Part shown: positions 34,049-42,205 of the stretch, piece after piece
Layout of the letters: each line of letters opens with the position of its first letter
Numbering within the stretch: position 1 is the first letter of the stretch
DNA from: Phormidesmis priestleyi BC1401
Lineage (GTDB): Bacteria; Cyanobacteriota; Cyanobacteriia; Leptolyngbyales; Leptolyngbyaceae
Reading direction: 5' to 3'
Assembly: GCF_001650195.1 (NCBI RefSeq)
Contig: NZ_LXYR01000014.1
Location: forward strand, 1-64,000
Length of the DNA: 64,000 nucleotides
Notes under the pieces: generated by a model
What the model saw: the letters and a program-made list of their open reading frames with translations, nothing else
What the model was told of the DNA's origin: nothing
Database searches by the model: none
Position numbers and translations under genes: made by a program

Positions 34049-35137
34049 ATGGATCTCTTCACTCCAATTCAAGTCGGATGCTACACCCTTCCTAATCGTA
34101 TTGTCATGGCACCTTTAACGCGCCGTCGTGCTGGAGAAGGAAATGTCCCCACGCTTTTGAACGTGAATTATTATGTTCAGCGGGCATCGGCTGGGCTAAT
34201 TATTAGCGAGGCAAGTCAGGTTTCTCAGCAGGGAATGGGCTATCCGGCGACTCCTGGCATTTACTCGTCTGAGCAGATTGCAGGGTGGCGACTGGTGACG
34301 GATGCGGTGCATCAACAGGGCGGACTTATTTTTCTGCAACTGTGGCACGTCGGCAGAAGTTCGCACTCTTCGTTTCAGCCCGATCGAGCTTTGCCCGTTG
34401 CCCCTAGCGCGATCTCCATTGAGGGCGAGTTGCTCACCTACGAGGGCATGAAGCCTTATGAGACTCCTCGTGCTTTAGAGTTGTCTGAGATTCCGGGCAT
34501 TGTCGAGCAGTTTCGTCAGGGTGCTAAAAATGCGCTGGAGGCTGGCTTCGATGGGGTTGAGATTCATGGGGCAAATGGCTATTTGTTGGATCAGTTTTTG
34601 CGAGATGGGGCAAACAAACGGACGGATGAGTATGGCGGCTCGATCGAAAACCGTGCCCGTCTGCATCTAGAAGTCACTGAGGCGGTTGTTGAAGTTTGGG
34701 GCAGCGACCGGGTGGGCATTCGTCTCTCGCCCAGCAGCACGTTTAACAGTATGTCTGACTCAAATCCTGAAGCCACTTTTGGCTATTTGGTCGAGCAACT
34801 GAATCGCTTTAACCTGGCGTATTTGCACTTGTTAGAGCCAAGCGAATCGGATCTGAGACACGGAGGACATGCCGTTCCGACTGCTTATTTTCGTCCTATC
34901 TATCAGGGCAATCTGATGGCAAATTGGGACTATGATCAGGTAAAAGCCAACGCCGTGATCGCGAGTGGCAACGCTGATCTGATCTCGTTTGGCAAAGCGT
35001 TTATTGCCAATCCAGATTTGCCAGAGCGATTTAAGCTCAACGCGCCGTTAAATTCGCCCGATCCCGACACGTTTTATGGCGGCGGTGAACACGGTTACAC
35101 GGATTATCCAACGCTGAAAGAATTGCAGCTTGCCTGA
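34049..35137 (+). CDS. Old yellow enzyme-family alkene reductase (NemA-like)
   Basis: This 362-aa FMN TIM-barrel enzyme reduces activated C=C bonds of electrophiles with NADPH. LPNRIVMAPLTRRRA is the FMN-binding start. QLWHVGRSSH, GFDGVEIHGANGYLLDQFLR (catalytic His/Asn pair), RTDEYGGSIENRARLHLEV and the end SFGKAFIANPDLPERF follow. It is 45 bp before a GST gene, a common electrophile-stress pairing. Confidence 0.94.
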   Translation: MDLFTPIQVGCYTLPNRIVMAPLTRRRAGEGNVPTLLNVNYYVQRASAGLIISEASQVSQQGMGYPATPGIYSSEQIAGWRLVTDAVHQQGGLIFLQLWHVGRSSHSSFQPDRALPVAPSAISIEGELLTYEGMKPYETPRALELSEIPGIVEQFRQGAKNALEAGFDGVEIHGANGYLLDQFLRDGANKRTDEYGGSIENRARLHLEVTEAVVEVWGSDRVGIRLSPSSTFNSMSDSNPEATFGYLVEQLNRFNLAYLHLLEPSESDLRHGGHAVPTAYFRPIYQGNLMANWDYDQVKANAVIASGNADLISFGKAFIANPDLPERFKLNAPLNSPDPDTFYGGGEHGYTDYPTLKELQLA

Positions 35138-35182
35138 GCCAGCTAAACTTTATTCAACTTGAAAATCAGGAGAATCTTATCC

Positions 35183-35881
35183 ATGATTGAGCTTTATTAT
35201 TGGACAACGCCCAACGGTCACAAAGTCACGATGGCTTTAGAAGAGGTCGAACTGCCTTATACGATCGTGCCCATCAACATCGGAACGGGCGATCAGTTTA
35301 AGCCAGAGTTTCTCAAAATCTCGCCTAACAATCGCATTCCGGCGATCGTCGATCACGATCCTGTGGGCGGAGGCGATCCGATTTCGGTGTTTGAGTCGGG
35401 CGCAATCTTGCTCTACTTGGCAGAAAAAACGGGGAAGCTGATTCCGACTGATGTGCGGGGTCGAGTTGAAGCCTTGCAGTGGTTGTTTTGGCAGATGGGC
35501 GGGTTAGGTCCGATGGCAGGACAAAACCATCACTTCAGTCAATATGCACCTGAGAAAATCCCTTATGCGATCGACCGCTATGTCAACGAGACAGGACGGC
35601 TGTATGCAGTGCTAAACAAGCGATTAGCCGATCGCGAGTTTGTCGCAGGGGAGTATTCGATCGCGGACATCGCTGCTTATCCGTGGATTGTTCCTTACGA
35701 TCTTCAAGGACAAAAATTAGACGATTTTCCCCATCTCAAGCGATGGTTTGAGGCGATTCAGTCTCGCCCTGCGACGATTCGCGCTTACGAAAAAGCCGAG
35801 GCATTTAAGAGTCAGCAAGTCGATATGGAGAAGTCTCGATCGCTGTTATTTAATCAATCGGCAACCACCATTCAAAAATAA
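35183..35881 (+). CDS. Glutathione S-transferase, YfcG/YghU-like
   Basis: In this 232-aa protein MIELYYWTTPNGHKVTMALE and ISPNNRIPAIVDHDP form the thioredoxin-like glutathione site, and the cis-proline IPAI and ESGAILLYLAEK are intact. The C-terminal helical domain has VAGEYSIADIAAYPWI. The Thr-Pro-Asn motif near the N-terminus is typical of the disulfide-bond oxidoreductase subgroup. ATG 35183 follows AGGAGAA, so the upstream TTG is rejected. Probably co-transcribed with the OYE gene and used in the same electrophile defence. Confidence 0.93.
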   Translation: MIELYYWTTPNGHKVTMALEEVELPYTIVPINIGTGDQFKPEFLKISPNNRIPAIVDHDPVGGGDPISVFESGAILLYLAEKTGKLIPTDVRGRVEALQWLFWQMGGLGPMAGQNHHFSQYAPEKIPYAIDRYVNETGRLYAVLNKRLADREFVAGEYSIADIAAYPWIVPYDLQGQKLDDFPHLKRWFEAIQSRPATIRAYEKAEAFKSQQVDMEKSRSLLFNQSATTIQK

Positions 35882-35957
35882 ACTTTAGGAGCGAATATTA
35901 TTTGCCCCTACCAAAAAACCAAGGCTTTGCCTTCGGAGGCGTTTTTGCCAAGATTGA

Positions 35958-37289
35958 CTATTCACGCTCGATCGGTAGCTCTAGCCAGTTACTCAACTCC
36001 TGCGCTAACCAAGCTATTTCCTCTCTAGTTCCAAAAAATTCAAAGGTTTCTGTACCTGCCCAAAGGCGTAAATGTTTTCCAAGATCTAGTAAGGTTAATT
36101 TCCAGAGATATCTTCGCTTGACCGAGAAAGGTCGGGCATAGTTAAGTCCAAACAGTTTACAACTGAAGAAAACCATTTGTTCGGCGATGACTACTTTAGC
36201 TATGGCAAAGCTCAAGAGAGTCCTGATAGCAGGTATCAGAAGAAGGTTAGCGAACACCAGAAACGGCAAGGGTAAGATAAGGAGCGAACTTAAGTAATAA
36301 ATACAGACCGTCACGCAGACTGCTGAAGCGATCGAACGAACCCTTAAGATGTGTCCTACAGACTTATTTAACATGAGTCTTGGAGAGGGAAGCGTGATTT
36401 CCAACGCGCCTGCCTCCTCAACGATTGAAATTTTGCTGTAGGACGGCTTTATCTTGACAACAGATATCTCAGGAGCAATGGTACAGTCCTGCGATCGCTC
36501 CAACTTCAACAACGCCGCTTGAATCGAATCTGGGCGTTTGCTCACGCTCGGCTCAGTCAACCACTTTAACCAACGGGTGAAACCTGGACTAATGTTCGCA
36601 AGATGCTCGAACTGAAGCCGCAAATCGTCTTGAGGCAGATCGGCAGGATGTTGACCCGTAACCAAATAAATCAGCGTCGCCCCCAAACTATAGAGATCGG
36701 ATGCCGAAGTCGTCCGTCCGCCAAACTGTTCGGGAGGCATATAGCCGTAAGTGCCGACGATCGTCATCGTGCCTCCGTCTCTCGCCGCCAGCGTTTGCAC
36801 CGACCCAAAATCAACTAGATAAACCTGCCCCGCGCTGTTGCCCGATCGATTCGTCAACAGCACGTTACTCGGCTTGATGTCGCGATGAATTACCGGAGGC
36901 TGACGATCGTGCAAATAACCCAAAATTTCCAATAACTCTTTGGCAAGCTGCTTCACCTCTAACTCGCTAAACGTCCGTCCCGATTTGAGATGCTGCTCTA
37001 GCGATTGCGCCTCAATGTAAGTTTGAACAAGCGCGAACCCTTTGCGATCGTCCGAGTCGAATTCAAAAAAATCTAGATATTGAGGAATCGCAGGATGAGA
37101 CAGCGATCGCAGCGTCGCGGCTTCCCGTTCAAAGAGTTTCAGGTCATCCCACTCAAAATCGTGGCTAAACGTCAGCAGTTTGACCACAACGAGTTCCTGC
37201 GTGTGAAGATCTCGCGCCAGCCAGGTTTGCCGCCCTGCCTTCTTGCCAAGTGACTGTTGAGGTTGATATCGGTCAGCCAGCAACTGCAT
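35958..37289 (-). CDS. Ser/Thr protein kinase with C-terminal membrane region
   Basis: In this 443-aa protein the kinase domain (about 5-270) has the ATP lysine K37 in VVVKLL, the catalytic loop IHRDIKPSNVLL (D137), metal-binding DFG at 160-162 and the GTYGYMPPEQFGG activation-end motif. The glycine loop is reduced (LGKKAGR). A linker and two hydrophobic segments (about 325-375) follow, then a soluble tail with SVKRRYLWKLTL. It starts 3 bp after the end of the upstream kinase gene, so the two are co-translated. Confidence 0.92.
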   Translation of the reverse strand: MQLLADRYQPQQSLGKKAGRQTWLARDLHTQELVVVKLLTFSHDFEWDDLKLFEREAATLRSLSHPAIPQYLDFFEFDSDDRKGFALVQTYIEAQSLEQHLKSGRTFSELEVKQLAKELLEILGYLHDRQPPVIHRDIKPSNVLLTNRSGNSAGQVYLVDFGSVQTLAARDGGTMTIVGTYGYMPPEQFGGRTTSASDLYSLGATLIYLVTGQHPADLPQDDLRLQFEHLANISPGFTRWLKWLTEPSVSKRPDSIQAALLKLERSQDCTIAPEISVVKIKPSYSKISIVEEAGALEITLPSPRLMLNKSVGHILRVRSIASAVCVTVCIYYLSSLLILPLPFLVFANLLLIPAIRTLLSFAIAKVVIAEQMVFFSCKLFGLNYARPFSVKRRYLWKLTLLDLGKHLRLWAGTETFEFFGTREEIAWLAQELSNWLELPIERE

Positions 37290-37292
37290 CGG

Positions 37293-38093
37293 TTATGCCC
37301 TTTGAATCTGTCCTGACTCTAAAACTTGCAGCGCTTCTTTGGCAGATTGAATGCGGCGATCGAGACTCGTCTCAGTCAACCAACTCAACCAATCGCCAAA
37401 CGCCGGACTGAGATCAACGACTTGCTGAAAGTCTAGTTTAGTTCCCTTATGGGGCAGTTGAGATGGCGATTTGCCTGTGATGATGGCGATCAGCGTCGCG
37501 CCTAAACTATAGAGATCAGAAACCGTCAACGCCCGTCCAGCAAACTGTTCGGGTGGCGTATAATCGTGCGCCTTCATCTGAGTGAAAGCTGAACGATCGG
37601 AACTCAGCAGCATCTTCACCGACCCAAAGTTAATCAAATGGGTGCGACGCTGTGCCAGCACAATGTTGCTGGGTTTAATATCGCGATGCACCGTCGTCGG
37701 CTGTCGTCCGTGCAGATAAATCAGAATGTAGAGCAGCGATTTGGCGATTTGCTTCGCCTCTTCCTCGGTGAACGTGCGTCCAATCTGCATACATTCCTCA
37801 AGCGACTTTCCGGGCACGTAGGTTTGCACCAATGCTAACGCCTTGCCCGTAGGAAGCTGATGCTCAAAATAGTCTAAATATTGTGGCACACAGGGATGAG
37901 AGAGGGCTTTCAGCGTTTCCGCCTCACGTTCAAACAGCTTCAAGTCGTCTGATCGCAGGGTTTCATCTGGGCACAAAAGCTTAATCACAACTTGCTCATG
38001 AGTGTCGAGACTACGCGCTAGCAGTGTCCAGCGCCCTGACTGTCGCCCCAACTCTCGCTCGATCTCATAGTGTCCTAATATCTGCCCTGCCAT
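37293..38093 (-). CDS. Ser/Thr kinase-like protein with NFG in place of DFG
   Basis: This is a 266-aa single kinase domain, closely related to the downstream neighbour. The ATP lysine (K38, VVIKLL), E in FEREAETL and catalytic VHRDIKPSN (D138) are present, but the metal-binding Asp of DFG is Asn (LINFGSV, N155, codon AAC). This usually lowers or abolishes phosphoryl transfer, so it may act as a pseudokinase regulator of the active kinase next door. It has no membrane part. First gene of the two-gene unit. Confidence 0.9.
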   Translation of the reverse strand: MAGQILGHYEIERELGRQSGRWTLLARSLDTHEQVVIKLLCPDETLRSDDLKLFEREAETLKALSHPCVPQYLDYFEHQLPTGKALALVQTYVPGKSLEECMQIGRTFTEEEAKQIAKSLLYILIYLHGRQPTTVHRDIKPSNIVLAQRRTHLINFGSVKMLLSSDRSAFTQMKAHDYTPPEQFAGRALTVSDLYSLGATLIAIITGKSPSQLPHKGTKLDFQQVVDLSPAFGDWLSWLTETSLDRRIQSAKEALQVLESGQIQRA

Positions 38094-38172
38094 AGTCGAT
38101 GTAAGGTTTACAGTAATTTTTAATTTCTTGCACGAGTCGATCGCCTTTGCATTGCTTTTGTTGAGTATAGGA

Positions 38173-38301
38173 CGTTGCTGATGACCCTCACCCCCAACCC
38201 CTCTCCCACAGGAGAGGAGAGCTAGAAATCTTGTCCCCTCTCCTGTGGGAGAGGGCTAGGGTGAGGGCGAATTCATTGGTTTATGCCCAGATTCAGCAAC
38301 A
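38173..38301. mobile_element. MITE-like element
   Basis: CGTTGCTGAT on the left and ATTCAGCAAC on the right bound two hairpins (CTCTCCCACAGGAGAGG and CTCTCCTGTGGGAGAGG). It belongs to the same family as 22465-22675 and 54169-54330. Confidence 0.6.
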
Positions 38302-38324
38302 CCGAGCACAGATTCAACCGTCAA

Positions 38325-39254
38325 TCAGTCGTTAGTATTTAATGGAATGATACCTAAAACGGCTTGCCGCAAATTTCCCTGATGAGTCGCTAAGAGTCGC
38401 TCGCTCTCTGCCTTTTCTAATCCTGTCCAGTGCATCAAGAGCGCGAGTTTCGCCGATCGTCCGCTTTGCTCTAATAATGATCGGGCATCTTCACGGCTTA
38501 ACTCAGTCAGGTCTTGCAGAATCCCGATCGCGCGATCGTGCAGTTTTTGATTTGTCACCGCAACATCAATCATGCGATTGCCGTAGACTTTGCCGAGCTT
38601 CACCATTACGCTCGTTGAGAGAATATTCAGCGCCAGTTTTGTGACCGTCCCGGCTTTAAGGCGAGTCGAGCCTGCCACCACTTCTGCACCGACCAGCAAC
38701 CGAATGTTGACATCCACCTCAGCGCTCACCTGCTCGATCGGAACACAGGTTATAAAAATCGTGGCTGCGCCTCGCTGTCGTGCGGCTCGAAGTGCGCCGT
38801 GAACATAAGGAGTTGTGCCCCCAGCGGCAATGCCGACCACGACATCTAGTTGAGTGATGTGATGATGAGCGATCGCGGCGGCTCCATCGTCCGATCGGTC
38901 TTCTAACCCTTCAGAACTTCGCACCAAAGCACTTGCGCCCCCGGCGATGATGCCCTGCACCAGATCAGGCGGGGTGCAAAACGTGGGTGGACATTCTGCC
39001 GCATCAAGCACGCCTAACCGTCCGCTAGTTCCGGCACCGACGTAAAAGAGCCGTCCGCCTCGACGGAGAGCGGTTGCAGTCAGATCGATCGCGTCTGCCA
39101 GCGATGATTTTGCCTCAGCAATCGCAGCGATCGTTTTGGCATCTTCACGATTGAATAGCTCGACCAGCTCGATCGAGGACAATTGATCGAGATTCAAACT
39201 GTCGGGATTCACCTGCTCGGTTAGCAAATGACTCCGCATTTCGAGTGGTTGCAT
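38325..39254 (-). CDS. murQ: N-acetylmuramic acid 6-phosphate etherase MurQ
   Basis: This 309-aa SIS-domain enzyme cleaves the lactyl ether of MurNAc-6-phosphate during cell-wall recycling. LFYVGAGTSGRLGVLDAAEC and PPTF mark the sugar-phosphate site. GGASALVRSSEGLEDRSDDG, GIAAGGTTPYVHGAL and RLKAGTVTKLALNILST are also family motifs. The ATG is 2 bp after the DUF3110 gene, so they form one unit. Confidence 0.95.
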   Translation of the reverse strand: MQPLEMRSHLLTEQVNPDSLNLDQLSSIELVELFNREDAKTIAAIAEAKSSLADAIDLTATALRRGGRLFYVGAGTSGRLGVLDAAECPPTFCTPPDLVQGIIAGGASALVRSSEGLEDRSDDGAAAIAHHHITQLDVVVGIAAGGTTPYVHGALRAARQRGAATIFITCVPIEQVSAEVDVNIRLLVGAEVVAGSTRLKAGTVTKLALNILSTSVMVKLGKVYGNRMIDVAVTNQKLHDRAIGILQDLTELSREDARSLLEQSGRSAKLALLMHWTGLEKAESERLLATHQGNLRQAVLGIIPLNTND

Positions 39255-39256
39255 GA

Positions 39257-39655
39257 TTATAGCAGTCCTTCTAGCTTGCGTCGCATCCGCTCAATTTCGG
39301 GGTCTGGAGCCTCAGCGTCTTCGACCTCAATGCTGCCTTCGGGCTTCCAGTCAGTGTTTTCGAGGTTCGCTTCGGGCGGAGAAAGCAAGATACGATCGAA
39401 CTCGTCTTGAGGCACAAATCCTTGAGGAATCAGTTTGCACTCATAGCCTGCGCCACTGCAAAAGTCTTCGACTTCATCCTGGTCGAGCGCTTCAACGGCG
39501 GGTTCAGGAAAGTCTTGGGCTTCGAGCAGCAGAGCATAGCGAGTCGCATCGTCTTCTTCGGCAAACATTAACACCACGTTGCGATCGCCAATGCTAATCG
39601 TATGAATTCCCTCGTTTTCAGTTCGGGCATTAAATAAGAGAACAAAAACTCGCAT
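39257..39655 (-). CDS. DUF3110 protein
   Basis: This 132-aa small protein of cyanobacteria and plastids has a strand-rich N-terminus (MRVFVLLFNARTENEGIHTI, NVVLMFAEEDDATRYALLLE), an acidic middle and a helical tail EIERMRRKLEGLL. ECKLIPQGFV is a typical family segment. Function not established. Tightly linked to murQ, but a shared pathway is not known. Confidence 0.88.
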   Translation of the reverse strand: MRVFVLLFNARTENEGIHTISIGDRNVVLMFAEEDDATRYALLLEAQDFPEPAVEALDQDEVEDFCSGAGYECKLIPQGFVPQDEFDRILLSPPEANLENTDWKPEGSIEVEDAEAPDPEIERMRRKLEGLL

Positions 39656-39861
39656 GGTTAAGACAGGTTAGTGAATCGTTTCTACTCAGGTTACTGCAAG
39701 ATCAGTCTCAATACACTTAGCTTGACGGTCTAGTAACCCCTTTTGCAGCGGGACTCAGCGACTTGCCCACAAAATAGGAGCCTCAAGACTGACCCTGCTT
39801 GCCAACCTCAAGACGTTCCCTTAATAACGCGGATTTATTAGACCTCCTGCACGAATACTTC

Positions 39862-39952
39862 GCCCTCACCCTAGCCCTCTCCCTAAGGAGAGGGAACCGG
39901 AACTCTAGCCCCCCCTCTCCTTAGGGAGAGGGGCTGGGGGTGAGGGCAAACC
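39862..39952. repeat. Dispersed hairpin repeat between cpcS and DUF3110
   Basis: Two stems of the CCCTCACCC family (CTCTCCCTAAGGAGAG and CTCTCCTTAGGGAGAG) form a larger near-palindrome GCCCTCACCC...GGGTGAGGGC. It lies in a 346-bp gene-free stretch with nothing else recognisable. Confidence 0.85.
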
Positions 39953-40001
39953 CACTTTGCAATGACCGATCTTATTCAATTCACGATCCTCAGATGAAGC
40001 G

Positions 40002-40613
40002 TCACCAGCCAAAATTAGACGAAAAGGCTCTCGAATCAGGGACATTTTTGACCTGTTGGGAAGCCAAATCTGCCTCTCCCGGTGCCGTCTCCTGAATCCG
40101 CGTCTCGGTGCAGAATGAGGCGGTGCTAAACCCTCCAAATCGTTTGACGGTTCCACTGCGAATTCGCACATCGGGGCTGGCAAACCAGAAGTGTTCTTTA
40201 GAACTCATCGTGTCATATTCGGTAATCAGCACCAGTCCGTCTTCGTCGTCCATTTCATAGCGACCGATGACGGGCACGATTTCGGCATATCCGACTTCTC
40301 GCAGCAGTCTGCCGTTGCGCGGATTGTCTTCGTCAGGCACCAAGACAAACACCGTCGAGCCTTCGTGGTTTTCTTCACTGGATCGATCCCACGCCATTGT
40401 GCCCATCCACTGCACTTGAGCGCCGCCGATCGCCAGGCTAGGATCAACGTTGTGCAGTTTGCAAATCTCAAGAATCTTCGGATCTTCAACAGTCAGCGCC
40501 TCGACTGAGATTTCTGATTCTCCGCCCTCCGATCGCTTGAATGCCAAATGATGGGTTGTGCGCTGAGACAGCCACTTGCCTGCACTCTGCTGAAAGAACT
40601 CCATGACGTTCAT
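40002..40613 (-). CDS. cpcS: Phycobiliprotein lyase of the CpcS/CpeS family
   Basis: This is a 203-aa lipocalin-fold lyase that attaches phycocyanobilin to a cysteine of phycobiliproteins. The start MNVMEFFQQSAGKWLSQRTT is the family signature, followed by GESEISVEAL, GRYEMDDEDGLVLITEYDTM, and the end NVRIRSGTV-like PDVRIRSGTVKRFGGFSTAS. The bilin substrate (phycocyanobilin versus other) and target subunit cannot be told from sequence. Confirms a phycobilisome-containing organism. Confidence 0.92.
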   Translation of the reverse strand: MNVMEFFQQSAGKWLSQRTTHHLAFKRSEGGESEISVEALTVEDPKILEICKLHNVDPSLAIGGAQVQWMGTMAWDRSSEENHEGSTVFVLVPDEDNPRNGRLLREVGYAEIVPVIGRYEMDDEDGLVLITEYDTMSSKEHFWFASPDVRIRSGTVKRFGGFSTASFCTETRIQETAPGEADLASQQVKNVPDSRAFSSNFGW

Positions 40614-40796
40614 TTTAAGTCTGACTCCTAAAGGGCAATAAATCCGTCTCTTTCATAATAAAACCCCGGTTCCCTTTAGGGTGAAGCCGCCTCAAAAAGA
40701 CGATCGAGGCTGAGAATTTTTGTAGGGTAGTGGATTGGAGACGATCGGCTCAAAGTCTCCAGAGACTATTCTCAAGGTGGAGTTGAAAGCTTAGAT

Positions 40797-41417
40797 TTAT
40801 TTTGACGGTTTTACTGACACCTGTTTGAACGGTTGCGATAATATCCCCAAAATTTGAGGTAACTGAGAAATTGAATATTCGCTCAAGTCCACTTCGAGGT
40901 CTCGACCACCCCGCAGTCTCAAAAACCGCCAATTACTTCCCGTGGTAACGACACCCCAAATCACGCGATCGGGGCAACCTTGGCGATCGTTAAAGATCCA
41001 AGCAGCAACCATTTCCGCAGCGCACTGACCCAAGCCAGAGCGAATGTCATTGTCTTTTGCTTCTACGATCGCCACGACGGGCGCATCGATAACAACCTGA
41101 TTTGCGCTGGCGGTCAACAAGAAATCACACACTCCGGTCAGGCTCTTCGATTCGTCTACGTTGAATGTGTTTCCCGAAAAGTATCCAACCTGGAACAATG
41201 CCCGGATTTCAAGCAGAATGGGCGTGATGATTAGCTCAGACCGCGCTTTTTCGGTGCTAATGGTTGTAGCCAAATCCACTGTATTCGATAGCCAATCCAC
41301 CAACCATTTAGACGGTTCAACTGACTCGATCGAGGCGAACAGATGGTAATCATTTTTGATCGTAAGATCAAATGCGGCGATCGCCTGCTCTAATGTTTTG
41401 AAGTCGCTGTAACTCAT
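40797..41417 (-). CDS. Hypothetical PD-(D/E)XK nuclease-like protein
   Basis: In this 206-aa protein an Asp-strand-(E)-x-K pattern is visible: TGVCDFLLTAS followed by APVVAIVEAKDNDIRSGLGQ, then a helix (CAAEMVAAWIFND) and a strand pair WGVVTTGSNWRFLRL. This order matches the type I restriction HsdR-like or Uma2-like nuclease fold found in many cyanobacterial orphan proteins. No helicase or methylase is nearby. The function is not known. Confidence 0.8.
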   Translation of the reverse strand: MSYSDFKTLEQAIAAFDLTIKNDYHLFASIESVEPSKWLVDWLSNTVDLATTISTEKARSELIITPILLEIRALFQVGYFSGNTFNVDESKSLTGVCDFLLTASANQVVIDAPVVAIVEAKDNDIRSGLGQCAAEMVAAWIFNDRQGCPDRVIWGVVTTGSNWRFLRLRGGRDLEVDLSEYSISQLPQILGILSQPFKQVSVKPSK

Positions 41418-41453
41418 GGTAGAAATTCAACAAGTTGACTCAAAAATAGCGAG

Positions 41454-41657
41454 TTATGCCAACCGCTGGTACAGTTCGGCATTTTTGTGCAACACGTAAT
41501 CGGCAGCTTGAGCAAACTCGTTTTCTGAATTATTCAACTAGCTCTTGATACTAATTTGCAGCAATTCTTCAGGGGTTAGTCCAAGCTGTTTTGCAAGATT
41601 TTGCACTGCCTGAAGTTGCTGGTCAGAAAGGTCGATCGTAATAGAAGCCACAGCCAT
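41454..41657 (-). pseudogene. Doc-type antitoxin with in-frame TAG
   Basis: Reading through gives 67 codons: MAVASITIDLSDQQLQAVQN, LAKQLGLTPEELLQISIKS, TAG at 41538-41540, then LNNSENEFAQAADYVLHKNA and ELYQRLA to TAA. The tail YVL-KNAELY-RLA is characteristic, as I recall, of cyanobacterial antitoxins paired with death-on-curing (Fic-fold) toxins, where Trp stands at the stop position, so TGG to TAG would explain it. A 39-aa peptide could still be made. No toxin follows. Confidence 0.7.
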
Positions 41658-41758
41658 TCCTCTCTATCTGCTGTCAGCGCTACATTCTCCAGCATTTTAG
41701 CATCTACCCTAGCTTGGCGATGGTTGCCTCGGAACTACCTCAGAATCACTACAGAAGG

Positions 41759-41965
41759 TTATTCAGACTGACTCAGCTTGTCTCTAAAAATGGCTTCGAC
41801 TTCATTCGGATCAGCTAAGTCGAAGGGATAAGGTTGGCGATTGGCTGGGTTGCGACGACTCATCAGAACCTCTAGCCCTGCTCGAAACGCGTCTTGATCG
41901 TTCCGATGCTCGGAGAGATAGCGTTTTAGTTCGACGTTCGTCATCTCAGGTAAATTTGGTGTCAT
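41759..41965 (-). CDS. Small conserved cyanobacterial protein (DUF6887-like)
   Basis: This is 68 aa, starting MTPNLPEMTNVELKRYLSEH, with a helical middle and ending FDLADPNEVEAIFRDKL. It resembles a small family regularly encoded just after a DUF6888-type gene in cyanobacteria. Its ATG overlaps the stop of that upstream partner by 4 bp. Family name is from memory. Function unknown; the pairing resembles a toxin-antitoxin-like module. Confidence 0.7.
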   Translation of the reverse strand: MTPNLPEMTNVELKRYLSEHRNDQDAFRAGLEVLMSRRNPANRQPYPFDLADPNEVEAIFRDKLSQSE

Positions 41966-42144
41966 AAAACAAACTCCCAACTTCCATCTTCATCAATGAT
42001 AAGGGCACGCTCATCGGCTATGCCAGCTTGAATGTAGATTGTCTTGAGTCTCCGATCGTAGCGAAAAACCTGGACTGGCTGGTAAAGATTAGAAAGTAGT
42101 TGACAAACAAATATCGCGGTGTCTGATTATTCTCGCGTAGGCAA
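41962..42144 (-). pseudogene. DUF6888-like partner gene with in-frame TAA at codon 6
   Basis: A TTG at 42144, 7 nt after AAGAGGT, opens MPTRE, then TAA, then SDTAIFVCQLLSNLYQPVQV, FRYDRRLKTIYIQAG and LIIDEDGSWEFVL to a TGA at 41962-41964. CQ-LSNLYQPV-FRYD-R-K-IYIQAG and the WEF end are the family's core. No other start exists before the core. A CAA to TAA change at codon 6 would account for the break. Its stop overlaps the ATG of the next gene. Confidence 0.65.
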
Positions 42145-42205
42145 CCGTAAGACCTCTTGACGTGCTCTGATTGTAGAGTGTCAGGTGCTTTGCGCGGTTT
42201 CTACC

